64,000 bases of DNA, from positions 21,699-85,698 of the forward strand of contig JAKLLO010000002.1 in NCBI GenBank assembly GCA_023150095.1, written 5' to 3'. This document shows, one piece after another, positions 47,313 through 55,537 of this stretch. A model generated the notes under the pieces. That model was not told where the DNA came from, did not search any database, and saw only the letters and a program-made list of their open reading frames with translations. The translations under genes were made by a program, and so were the position numbers. The stretch is from Zoogloea sp. (GTDB lineage: Bacteria; Pseudomonadota; Gammaproteobacteria; Burkholderiales; Rhodocyclaceae). Within the stretch, counting starts at the first letter, position 1. Each line of letters opens with the position of its first letter.

Positions 47313-47636
47313 TCAGCCCGCCACCCAGCGCAGCCCCCACAGCACCGCCATTCCCGCCACGAAAGGCAGCCACGGGTTGCGCGAGGTGCGCGCCGCCAGC
47401 ACCGCGGCAATCGCCGCGCCCAGCTTGGGGTTGAACACTTCCACGGCGCCGGACACCAGCACCACGTCGGGCACCACGATGGCCGCCAGCGCCGCCGCCG
47501 GCGCGTAGCGCAGGGCCCGCTGCACCACATCGGGCAGGCTGGCCCGCTCGCCCAGCACGATGAAGCTGGCCCGGGGCAAGGTGGTCGCCAGCCCGATCAG
47601 CACGAAGATCAGCCACAGGCCCGCGTCGTCGCTCAT
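47313..47636 (-). CDS. azlD: AzlD-type branched-chain amino-acid export subunit
   Basis: 107 aa with about four membrane segments. AzlD family features: LWLIFVLIGLATTLPRASFIVLGER at the N-terminus and YAPAAALAAIVVPDVV. Forms a two-component exporter with AzlC (BrnFE-like). ATG 47636 gives the correct length and overlaps the azlC stop (ATGA); the longer frame runs through azlC. Confidence 0.9.
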   Translation of the reverse strand: MSDDAGLWLIFVLIGLATTLPRASFIVLGERASLPDVVQRALRYAPAAALAAIVVPDVVLVSGAVEVFNPKLGAAIAAVLAARTSRNPWLPFVAGMAVLWGLRWVAG

Positions 47637-48337
47637 CGCCGCGCCTCCCGGCCCTGCCAGTGCTCGGCCGCAAAACCCGCCGCGATGCCGCCGACGATCG
47701 CCACCATCACCCCCAGCTTCAGGGGCATGCCCCGCAGCACCACCGCCAGCACGCCGCCGGTAGCGGCCGAAACCAGCATCGGGCGCACCCGCGCCATCGG
47801 CACCATCAGGACCAGCAGGGCGATGCTGGCCATGAACTCCAGCGACCAGTTGCGCGGGATCGACCCCGCCGCCAGCACGCCCACCAGGGTGGACGTCTGC
47901 CACACCAGCGCGCACCACAGGGACGGCGCCAGATAGGCCCCCAGCCTCCACGCCGGATCGGGCTCCGTCCGCAGGCGCTCGAGCATGGTCGCGAACACCC
48001 CGTCGGTGAGCAGATAGCCGCACAGCCAGCGCAGGCCCGGGCGACCGCCCGCCAGCGGCCTGGCCATCGCCGCGCTGAAGATCAGGAAGCGCAGATTCAC
48101 CACCAGCGCGGTGGCCACGATCAGCCACAGGGGCGCCCCCGCCACGATCAACGGCAAGGTGCCCAGCTGCGCGGTGGCGCCAAAGACGATCAGGCTCATG
48201 CCCATCGCCTGCACGGTGGAAAACCCCGCGCCGACCATCGCCAGCCCGGTGACCAGCGCCCACGGCACCAGCCCCACCGACACCGGCAGACAGGCCCGAA
48301 AACCCGCCCGGGCGCCGGCTTTGAAACTCGGAGACAT
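47633..48337 (-). CDS. azlC: AzlC-type branched-chain amino-acid exporter
   Basis: 234 aa, AzlC family with five to seven membrane spans: FRACLPVSVGLVPWALVTGLAMVGAGFS and MGMSLIVFGATAQLGTLPLI are typical. The pair AzlC-AzlD exports branched-chain amino acids or related compounds. ATG 48337 has CAGGAGAG upstream and drops a spurious N-terminal extension. Coupled to azlD. Confidence 0.9.
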   Translation of the reverse strand: MSPSFKAGARAGFRACLPVSVGLVPWALVTGLAMVGAGFSTVQAMGMSLIVFGATAQLGTLPLIVAGAPLWLIVATALVVNLRFLIFSAAMARPLAGGRPGLRWLCGYLLTDGVFATMLERLRTEPDPAWRLGAYLAPSLWCALVWQTSTLVGVLAAGSIPRNWSLEFMASIALLVLMVPMARVRPMLVSAATGGVLAVVLRGMPLKLGVMVAIVGGIAAGFAAEHWQGREARR

Positions 48338-48488
48338 GCCCTCTCCTGGTGCATGGAAAGCCCCGAACTTAACACGCCGGTAGTCCCGGCGGCCGGCGTG
48401 CGACAAAGGAGGGACGCGCGGGCCAATCACGCCTAGAATTCGGAAAAAGCGTCACGAATAAGAAGAACTCACCCCCGGAGAGCGATCC

Positions 48489-49310
48489 GTGAGAATCGAG
48501 AGCCTGCTGCGCCCTGTCGCCCCGCTGGCCCGTCTGGCCCTGCTCGCCCTGGCGGCGGCAACGGCCCAGAGCGCCTTGGCCGGCGAGCCCCCCAGCCCAG
48601 GCTGTTCCCGCACCTACACGCTTGCCCTGCACGAGCACGGCCTGCTGTATTCGCGCCAGACCGGCAAGGGCATCGACAAGGACATGGCGGACGAGCTCAT
48701 CCGCCGCAGCGGCTGCCGGATCAACGTCGTGGTGATGCCCCGCGCCCGCATCTGGCAACTCATTGAATCAGGCGGGCTGGATTTCAGCCTGTCCGGCATC
48801 AGCAACCCGCAACGTGACGGCTTCGCTGCCTTTGCCTGGTATTTCTCCAACAAGTACTACCTGCTGGTGCGCCGCGATTCCGGCATCCAGCGCGTCACCG
48901 ACTTCCCCCGCAACCCGATGCTGCGCCTCGGGGCAATCCGCGGCTTCCGCTACAACCCCGGCGGCAACCGGCTGGTCGATGAGCTCGATGCCAGCCTGCG
49001 GGTGAGCTACGCCACCGGGCTCGCACCACTCTACGAGATCCTGCTGGCCGATCAGATCCAGGGCATGATCATCGAGCCCTTCGACTATCCAGCAGCAGAG
49101 AGCGGCACCCTGCGGGAGCAGACCAGCATCCTCGAATTCGACGATCCGCCGGTGCCCCACGGCCTGATCATCTCGCGCCTCGCCGTCCCTCCCGCCGAAC
49201 AGGCCCGCTGGCGCGCCCTGATCGACCAGATGCGCGACGACGGTACCGTCGAGCGGATCTTCGGGAAGTACTTCAAGCCCGAGCTTGCCCGGGAGATGAC
49301 GCGATTTTGA
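48489..49310 (+). CDS. Periplasmic solute-binding protein, family 3 type
   Basis: 273 aa. Signal peptide (residues 1-31, ending SALA), then a two-lobed SBP fold: LALHEHGLLYSRQTGKGIDKDMADELIRRSGC, LDFSLSGISNPQRDGF and the C-terminal RWRALIDQMRDDGTVERIFGKYF. There is no ABC permease nearby; instead its stop overlaps the start of a membrane diguanylate cyclase, so it probably serves as a sensor input rather than a transport component. GTG start at 48489. Confidence 0.83.
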   Translation: MRIESLLRPVAPLARLALLALAAATAQSALAGEPPSPGCSRTYTLALHEHGLLYSRQTGKGIDKDMADELIRRSGCRINVVVMPRARIWQLIESGGLDFSLSGISNPQRDGFAAFAWYFSNKYYLLVRRDSGIQRVTDFPRNPMLRLGAIRGFRYNPGGNRLVDELDASLRVSYATGLAPLYEILLADQIQGMIIEPFDYPAAESGTLREQTSILEFDDPPVPHGLIISRLAVPPAEQARWRALIDQMRDDGTVERIFGKYFKPELAREMTRF

Positions 49311-50794
49311 AGACCCTCGGCCAACTCCGCGATCTGCTGCTGCCCATCGCCGTCGGGCTGTTCACCCTGACGGTGGTCGGCTGGCTGTGGTGGCACGAAC
49401 GGCAGAGCCTGGACACCAACCTGCGCGCCGACTTCGACTTCAGCGTGCGCCTCGCCAGCACACGCATCGAACAGCGCGTCGCCAGCTACGAGCAGATGCT
49501 GCGCGCCGCGCGCGGGCTGTTCGACGCCTCCGACGACGTGGATCGGGAAGGCTTTAGCGCCTTTGTCGATGCCCTCACCCAGGGCGCCGAGTTCTCGGGC
49601 CTGCAGGCCTTCATGTTCACCCGCTGGCAGGGTGAGGGCAAAGCCGCGCCGGTGCTCTACGTGGCCCCGGACAGCCCCGACAACCGTCCGATAATCGGCT
49701 ACCACCTTCTCGAGAACCCGCCCCGCCGCACCGCCATGCTCCAGGCCCGGGATTCCGGCGAGATCGCCATCACGCCCCGGGTCAATCTGCTCACCGACCA
49801 GCCCGACGGCCCGCCCGCGGTGGTCATCTACCTGGCGGTGTACAACCGCCACCAGCCCGTGGACGACCCCGCCGCCCGCCAGGCTGCCCTGCGCGGCTGG
49901 GTGCACACCGCCTTCCGCGTCCGCGATCTGATGGCCAGCCTGTACGGCGAAGGCATTCCCGGCGTGGCGATCCGCATCCACGACGGCGCTGTCGCCACCG
50001 CCGACAACCTCCTCTTCGAATCCCATCCGGATGCCGGGAGCCTGCCGCCCCCGCGCTTCAGCGCCACCGAGTACATCAGCTTTCCCCAGCACAGCTGGAC
50101 GCTGCAGATCCGCACCACGCCGGCCTTCGAGGAACGCCACAGCCGCCGCGCCGAGCACATCATCGCCATCGCCGGGGTGTGCGGGAGCGTGCTGCTCGCG
50201 CTGTTCACCCGGCTGCTCGTCACCGGCCGCGCCCGGGCCCATGCCCGGGCCCAGGCCATGACCCGCGAGCTGCGCGAGAGCGAGGAGCGGATGCGCCACA
50301 TGGCCCAGCACGACCCGCTCACCCAGCTGCCCAACCGCGCCCTGTTCTCCGACCGCCTGCGCGCCGCGCTGGCCCGCGCCCGCCACGACGGCGGCAAGGC
50401 CGGGCTGATGTTCGTCGACCTCGACCACTTCAAGGGCGTCAATGACGCCTACGGCCACGCCGTGGGCGACCAGCTGCTGGTGGCCGCCTCGGCCCGGATG
50501 CGCGACTGCCTGCGCGAATCCGACACCCTGGCGCGCATCGGCGGCGACGAGTTCGTGGTGCTGCTGCCCCGCATCGACGACCGCAGCGACGCCGAACTGG
50601 TGGCCGGCCGCATCCGGGCCACCCTCGCCCAGCCCTTCGCCATCGACGGCAACGAGCTGTCCATCTCCGCCTCCATCGGCATCGGCATCTTCCCCGAGCA
50701 CGGCTGCGACGACGTGAGCCTCATGAAGAGCGCCGACGACGCCATGTACCGCGCCAAGGACATCGGCCGCGACCAGCTCGTCTTTGCCAGTTGA
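49307..50794 (+). CDS. CHASE-domain diguanylate cyclase
   Basis: 495 aa. Membrane helices at about residues 11-28 and 285-303 enclose a periplasmic CHASE-like sensor domain. The cytosolic GGDEF domain (about 330-490) has an intact active site [12 protein letters not shown] and an inhibitory I-site RESD five residues before it, so it should make cyclic-di-GMP and be feedback-inhibited. Start TTG 49307 overlaps the SBP stop as TTGA. Coupling suggests that ligand capture by the SBP feeds this cyclase. Confidence 0.88.
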   Translation: MKTLGQLRDLLLPIAVGLFTLTVVGWLWWHERQSLDTNLRADFDFSVRLASTRIEQRVASYEQMLRAARGLFDASDDVDREGFSAFVDALTQGAEFSGLQAFMFTRWQGEGKAAPVLYVAPDSPDNRPIIGYHLLENPPRRTAMLQARDSGEIAITPRVNLLTDQPDGPPAVVIYLAVYNRHQPVDDPAARQAALRGWVHTAFRVRDLMASLYGEGIPGVAIRIHDGAVATADNLLFESHPDAGSLPPPRFSATEYISFPQHSWTLQIRTTPAFEERHSRRAEHIIAIAGVCGSVLLALFTRLLVTGRARAHARAQAMTRELRESEERMRHMAQHDPLTQLPNRALFSDRLRAALARARHDGGKAGLMFVDLDHFKGVNDAYGHAVGDQLLVAASARMRDCLRESDTLARIGGDEFVVLLPRIDDRSDAELVAGRIRATLAQPFAIDGNELSISASIGIGIFPEHGCDDVSLMKSADDAMYRAKDIGRDQLVFAS

Positions 50795-50808
50795 ACCCCA
50801 TCGCCTCC

Positions 50809-51450
50809 ATGTCCGCCAGCGCCTTCCAGCTCCCGGTTTACTTCGACTACCTCGCCACCTTCGCGTGGGCCCTGTCCGGGGCCGTCGTCGCGCTGCGCAA
50901 GCGCTTCGACATCGTCGGCGTGTTCGTGCTGGCGCTCCTCACCAGCATGGGCGGCAGCATCCTGCGCGACGGTCTGTTCCTGCAGCGCACCCCGCCGGTG
51001 CTCGCCGACACCGCCTACCTGCCGCTGATCGTCGTCGCCACCACGCTGGTGGCGCTGCTGCGCCGGCGCATCGCCCACCTGCCGGTGGTGAGCCGCCTGG
51101 TGGACACCATCGACGCCTTCGGCACGCCGGCCTTCGCGGTGGTCGGCATGCAGCTCGCCCTCGCCGCCGCCATCCCGCTGCCCGGCGTCGTGCTGGTGGG
51201 CGCGGTGAGCGGTGTGGGCGGCGGCGTGCTGCGCGACGTGATCGTGCGCGAGGTGCCCTTCATCCTGCAGCCGGGCCAGTTCTCGGCGCTGATCGTGCTG
51301 CTCGCCTGCGCCGTCTTCCTGGGGCTCACCCTCGCCAGCGGGCTGGCCGCCGAGGTCGCCGCCTGGACGACCATCGGCGTCGCCTTCATCGCCCGCATGC
51401 TCACCATCCGCTTCGACTGGCGCACCCGCCCGCTGATGGACGCCGACTGA
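50809..51450 (+). CDS. TRIC-type (UPF0126) cation channel family protein
   Basis: 213 aa with about seven membrane segments arranged as two homologous halves, each containing a glycine-rich kink: [16 protein letters not shown] and [17 protein letters not shown]. Prokaryotic TRIC homologues of this family are monovalent cation channels. ATG 50809 is chosen; a TTG at 50791 overlapping the cyclase stop is possible. Substrate and role here are inferred from the family only. Confidence 0.85.
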   Translation: MSASAFQLPVYFDYLATFAWALSGAVVALRKRFDIVGVFVLALLTSMGGSILRDGLFLQRTPPVLADTAYLPLIVVATTLVALLRRRIAHLPVVSRLVDTIDAFGTPAFAVVGMQLALAAAIPLPGVVLVGAVSGVGGGVLRDVIVREVPFILQPGQFSALIVLLACAVFLGLTLASGLAAEVAAWTTIGVAFIARMLTIRFDWRTRPLMDAD

Positions 51451-51521
51451 ACCCCAGCCGGGCGCGGCCGGTCGGAGTGGACACGGCCCGCGTCCGGCGG
51501 GCTGCCAAACAGGGAGCCATC

Positions 51522-51929
51522 ATGTCCGGAACCGCCGCCGTCACCGCCATCCTCCACGACACGCCCTACCTCGTCAGCTTCACCGACGACCTCGGCCACA
51601 CCTGGCAGGCCGACGAACCGCCGGAGGTGGGCGGAGGCAACGCCGCCCCGCCCCCCGACCGGCTGATCCTGGCCGGGCTGGGCGCATGCACCGCCATCAC
51701 CGTGCGCATGGTGGCCGCCCGCAAGCAGATGCCCCTCACCGGCGTACGCGTCGAGCTGGCCCTCAACCCCGACGGCAAGCCCGAAGCCGGCAACGACATC
51801 ACCCGGCAGATATTCCTCGAAGGCGAGCTCACCGACGAGCACCGCGCCCAGCTGCTGAAGATCGCCAACGCCTGCCCGATGCACAAGCTGCTCACCGGCG
51901 AAGTGCGCGTCCACACAACCCTCGCCTGA
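51522..51929 (+). CDS. OsmC-family protein
   Basis: 135 aa. OsmC/Ohr fold with the two redox cysteines of the family: one in [18 protein letters not shown] (about residue 51) and one in [15 protein letters not shown] (about residue 117). Members reduce organic hydroperoxides; it is closer to YhfA-like OsmC proteins than to Ohr in spacing. AGGGAG precedes ATG 51522. Just upstream of a pirin gene, a pairing that suggests oxidative-stress response. Confidence 0.87.
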   Translation: MSGTAAVTAILHDTPYLVSFTDDLGHTWQADEPPEVGGGNAAPPPDRLILAGLGACTAITVRMVAARKQMPLTGVRVELALNPDGKPEAGNDITRQIFLEGELTDEHRAQLLKIANACPMHKLLTGEVRVHTTLA

Positions 51930-51944
51930 CCCCGGAGCGCCCCC

Positions 51945-52835
51945 ATGAACCCCATTGAACGCATCCTCCCCCGCGCCGCCGACCTGGGCGAAGGCATGAT
52001 CGTCCGCCGCGCCCTGCCCACCCGCCAGCGTCGCATGGTGGGTGCCTGGTGTTTTCTCGACCACGTCGGGCCGGTGGATTTCGCCCCCGGCGGCGGCATG
52101 CACGTGGGCGCCCATCCCCACACCTGCCTGCAGACCTTCACCTGGCTGATCGACGGCGAGGTGCTGCACCGGGACAGCCTGGGCCACGAACAATGGATCC
52201 GCCCCGGCCAGGTCAACCTGATGACCGCCGGCCACGGCATCGTCCACACCGAAGACAGCGCCCCCGACGCCCGTCGGCTCCACGCCGCCCAGCTGTGGAT
52301 CGCCCTGCCGCCCGAGCTGGCCGACTGCCCGCCGGCCTTCGAGCATTACCCGGACCTGCCCCGCTGGAACGACGCCGGCTGCACCCTCACCCTGCTGGCC
52401 GGGCGCTTCGGCGGCCGCGAATCCCCCGCGCGCATCCACACCCCGCTGGTGGGCATGGATCTCCTCGCCAGCCAGGATGCGCAGCTCGCCCTGCCCCTCG
52501 ACCCCACCTTCGAATACGGCCTGCTGCCGCTGGAAGGTGGCATGGACATCGGCGGCCAGCACTTCGCCACCGACGAATTCGCCTACCTGCCGCCGGGCCG
52601 CGAGCGGATCACCCTCGACCTCACCGCCGGCAGCCGCATCCTGCTGGTGGGCGGCGAGCCCTTCGGCGAACCGGTGACCATGTGGTGGAATTTCGTCGGC
52701 CACGACAAGGCCGCCATTGCCCAGGCCCAGCGGGATTGGGAAGGCGGTGGCGAGGTGGGCAGCGCCCGCTTCGGGCCGGTGAAAGGAGGCGAGGGCCGGC
52801 GCCTCGTCGCGCCGCCCCTGCCCTGGTCGGTCTAG
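51945..52835 (+). CDS. Pirin-family cupin protein
   Basis: 296 aa bicupin. The N-terminal cupin has the metal-binding pattern GMHVGAHPHTCLQTFTWLIDGEVLH with the second half MTAGHGIVHTED, then PEDLPRWND-like features and a C-terminal cupin. Pirins are metal proteins, some with quercetinase activity. The 3' end touches the convergent DedA-rhodanese gene, whose ancestral stop lies at 52832-52834. ATG 51945 follows CCGGAG. Confidence 0.88.
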   Translation: MNPIERILPRAADLGEGMIVRRALPTRQRRMVGAWCFLDHVGPVDFAPGGGMHVGAHPHTCLQTFTWLIDGEVLHRDSLGHEQWIRPGQVNLMTAGHGIVHTEDSAPDARRLHAAQLWIALPPELADCPPAFEHYPDLPRWNDAGCTLTLLAGRFGGRESPARIHTPLVGMDLLASQDAQLALPLDPTFEYGLLPLEGGMDIGGQHFATDEFAYLPPGRERITLDLTAGSRILLVGGEPFGEPVTMWWNFVGHDKAAIAQAQRDWEGGGEVGSARFGPVKGGEGRRLVAPPLPWSV

Positions 52836-53865
52836 CGTTCGGGCTGGTCCAGCCCGCCGGCGGCCTGCCAGGCCTCGTAGCCCCCGGCCAGCGCCCGCAC
52901 CGACAGATAGCCATCACCCAGCAGGCGCCGCGCCGCCTGGATCGCCCCGGCGTCCTCGGGGCAGGCGCACAGGGTGACGATGGGCGCGTCCTTCGCCGCA
53001 CCGACAGATAGCCATCACCCAGCAGGCGCCGCGCCGCCTGGATCGCCCCGGCGTCCTCGGGGCAGGCGCACAGGGTGACGATGGGCGCGTCCTTCGGCCA
53101 GTCGCCTACAGCATCCGCCAGCCGGTCGTGCTCGGCCGGCCGCGCGCCGGGGATCGGCCCCAGCTCGGCCACCATCGAGGCACCGCGCAGATCGAGGATC
53201 AACGGGCTCACCCCGGCGTCGATCTGCGCCAGCAGATCAGCCGGCGTCACCATCGGCACCTGCAGGCGGCGGAAACGGTATTTCTGCCACAGCTTCCAGC
53301 CCAGCCACACCGCCGCCAGCCCCAGCGCCACGCCCACCGCGCGGCCCGCGTTGGCCTCCAGCCCGTCGATCACCGCCTGCACCGTGTCCTTCATCAGCCA
53401 GCCGGCCCCCAGGGCCAGCCCGGCCCACAGGCCCGCACCCACCGCCGCCGCCAGCAGGAAGCCCGTGCGCGCCATGCGCAGCGCCTCGGCAATCGGCGGC
53501 GCAACGGTCGAAAAGCCCGGCACGAACTTCGCCACCACCAGCGACGACAGCCCCCAGCGCACAAAGCGCGCCTCCGTCTGGCTCACGCAGGAGGCCGGGT
53601 TGATCGACAACCGGCACAGCCCGGCCAGCACCCGGTAGCCAAAGCGCCGCCCCGCGGCATACCAGATCGCATCCGCAATCACCGAGGCGAGGATCGCTGC
53701 CGCCAGCACCCTGCCCAGCGCCCACGGGCTGGCCGCCAGGCTGCCGGCCACCAGCAGCGTCGGCACCGCCGGCACCGGCAGGCCGATCTGCTGGAGCAGC
53801 ACGTTCATGAAGACGAGGGCGACCGCATCGTGTTCGAGGGTCTGGCGGAGCTGGGCGATGTCCAT
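52621..53865 (-). pseudogene. DedA-family membrane protein fused to a rhodanese domain, frameshifted by a 101-bp tandem duplication
   Basis: The DedA/VTT part (about residues 1-200, with VFMNVLLQQIGLPVPAVPTLL and KFVPGFSTVAPPIAE) is intact. A rhodanese domain follows (PLILDLRGASMVAELGPIPG, active-site-like LCACPEDAGAIQ). After GDGYLSVR the frame shifts and 95 or so unrelated Arg/Pro-rich residues run to 52621. A perfect 101-bp tandem duplication (52895-52995 and 52996-53096) causes this. Removing one copy gives a 310-aa protein ending GGYEAWQAAGGLDQPER with its stop at 52832-52834. Either a recent mutation or an assembly error. Confidence 0.88.
52895..53096. repeat. Perfect 101-bp tandem duplication
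   Basis: Copies 52895-52995 and 52996-53096 are identical base for base as read; the junction is CTTCG followed by CCGCACC. It adds a non-multiple of three and destroys the reading frame of the rhodanese domain. Confidence 0.95.
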
Positions 53866-53929
53866 GGCCCAAGCATCGCACGTAGGGGCAGGCTGCCGCA
53901 GCTACGGAAAACCCGCGCCCCGAAGCTGG
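53866..53929. other. Short region upstream of the DedA-rhodanese gene
   Basis: 64 bases between the gene start and array 2; no clear promoter was found. Confidence 0.4.
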
Positions 53930-54307
53930 CTCGGGTGAAGGCGGAACCCGCTCACGGGCGGGCGGAAGCAGTTCGCCGCCGGGCGGAGCAGGTTCAAGTC
54001 AGACATGAACCTGCGGAACGTAAACCTGAACACGTTCAACCCGCACTTGAACCCGTTCAAGTCGAAGATGAAGCAGTTCAACCCGAGGCAGAACGCGTCT
54101 CGCCCGGACTTGAACGGGTTCAACTTTTAGCGGAACCGGTTCAGGTAAAAGATGAAGAACTTCAACGCCGACTTGAACCGGATCAACCCGAAGATGAACA
54201 AGTTCATCTCGAACCTGAACCGGTTTCCCTCCGACCTGAACATGTTCATCTCCGGGCCGAGCGCACTCCCCTTGAAGGGAGCCCGGTTCAACCCTGAGAT
54301 GCTCGCG
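53930..54307. repeat. Array 2: eighteen tandem degenerate 21-bp palindromic units
   Basis: Units start every 21 bp from 53930 to 54287 without a slip. The consensus is TTCAA-N7-TTGAA plus four bases; with the base before it this forms the dyad GTTCAA-N7-TTGAAC. The unit at 53993 is the most symmetrical: GTTCAAGTC-A-GACATGAAC, nine-base arms with one mismatch. Edge units are more decayed, as is usual in old tandem arrays. No spacers. The last unit covers the stop codon (54288-54290) of the EamA gene. Minus-strand frames read as heptads such as NxFxxxL, but are broken by stops. Confidence 0.9.
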
Positions 54308-55205
54308 GCCCCTTGCGACCCACCAGCACCACGCCCGACACCACCAGCGCCCCGCCCAGAATCTGGAACAGCCCGATGGGTTCGGCGAGGATCAGCCAGC
54401 CCAGGAAGAGCGTCACCACCGGGCCGAGGGTGCCGATCAGCGACACCGGCCCGGCCCCCAGGCGACGGATCGCCTCCGACACCATCCACACCGGCAGCAC
54501 CGTGGAGAACAGCGCCATCGCCACCGCCAGCCCCATCACCGGCGCCGGCTGCACCACCAGCAGGCCCAGGGGCCGGGTGGCGGCAAAGTGGCCAAGGCAC
54601 AGCACACAGGCGATGGCGCTGGCCCAGGCCGTCACCCGCGCCGCCCCCAGGCGCACCACCGCCTGGCCGTTGCCCATCAGGTAGAGCGCATACGACACCG
54701 CGCTGCCGAACACCAGCGCGCCGCCGATCCACACATCCCTGGCGCTGCCGGCGATGTGGAGATCATGGGCCACCGCCAGCGCGATGCCCGCGTAGCACAG
54801 CCCGATGCAGGCCAGCGCCCGGCGGGTGATCGGCTTGCCCAGGAACAACGCCGAGAACACCACCACCAGGGTGGGGTAAGCAAACAGGATCAGCCGCTCC
54901 AGCGCCGCCGAGATGTACTGCAGCCCGAGGAAATCCAGATAGCTGGCCATGTAGTAGCCGGTAAAGCCCAGCCCGGCCATCAAGGCCAGATCGCGCCCCG
55001 ACAGCTTCGCATGCTGGCGCCGGCGGCCATCGGCAAAACCCAGCGCCAGAAAGAAGGGCAGCGACAAGCCCATGCGCAGGGCGAGCAGGGTCACGGCGTC
55101 GACGCCGTAGGGATAGGCCAGCTTGATGAGGATGGCCTTGAACGAGAAGCCCACCGCGCCAAGCACGGCGAACAGGAGCCCGAGACGATCGCCGGGGTGA
55201 TTCAT
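54288..55205 (-). CDS. EamA/DMT-superfamily transporter
   Basis: 305 aa with about ten membrane helices in two EamA repeats: LLFAVLGAVGFSFKAILIKLAYPYGVDAVTLLALRM and the second beginning DVWIGGALVFGSAVSYALYLM. Such carriers move metabolites such as amino acids or purines; substrate unknown. Array 2 directly follows, overlapping the stop codon. ATG 55205. Confidence 0.86.
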   Translation of the reverse strand: MNHPGDRLGLLFAVLGAVGFSFKAILIKLAYPYGVDAVTLLALRMGLSLPFFLALGFADGRRRQHAKLSGRDLALMAGLGFTGYYMASYLDFLGLQYISAALERLILFAYPTLVVVFSALFLGKPITRRALACIGLCYAGIALAVAHDLHIAGSARDVWIGGALVFGSAVSYALYLMGNGQAVVRLGAARVTAWASAIACVLCLGHFAATRPLGLLVVQPAPVMGLAVAMALFSTVLPVWMVSEAIRRLGAGPVSLIGTLGPVVTLFLGWLILAEPIGLFQILGGALVVSGVVLVGRKGPRASQG

Positions 55206-55289
55206 GGGGGCGGCGGCAGGAAGGATGCGGCCGCAGAGTGTAGCGCGCCGCCCGCCCGGCAGGCGATCAGGGCCCGGCGGCGGGGGATG

Positions 55290-55535
55290 TCAGCCCTGGG
55301 CCTCACGCAGCCATTCGAGCACGCTGCCCGGCGCCGGAATGCGCCCGGACGACACCAGCTTGCCATTGACCACCAGCCCCGGCGTCTTCAGCACGTCCCA
55401 GGCGAGGATCGCGTCCATGTCGGTGACCTTCTCGATCTGCGCCTCGACGCCCAGCTCGGCCGCCGCCGCCCGGGTGATCTCTTCCAGCTTGCGGCAGTTG
55501 GCACAGCCCGGCCCCAGCACCTTGATATCCAGCAC
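55290..55535 (-). CDS. Thioredoxin-like small redox protein
   Basis: 81 aa thioredoxin-fold protein with a CxxC motif near the N-terminus (VLGPGCANCRKLEEI) and the cis-Pro loop TPGLVVNGK. It matches small archaeal-type 'redox-active disulfide protein 2' thioredoxins that accompany metalloid permeases. GTG 55535 has AAAGGAG seven bases upstream. Two bases separate it from the permease stop, so both are translated from one mRNA. Confidence 0.87.
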   Translation of the reverse strand: MLDIKVLGPGCANCRKLEEITRAAAAELGVEAQIEKVTDMDAILAWDVLKTPGLVVNGKLVSSGRIPAPGSVLEWLREAQG

Positions 55536-55537
55536 GA

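Noticed and set aside
53902-54732. Peptide frames through array 2 and over the EamA gene
   Set aside because: Broken by a stop at about 54125 and continuing antisense or out of frame into EamA; no ribosome site.
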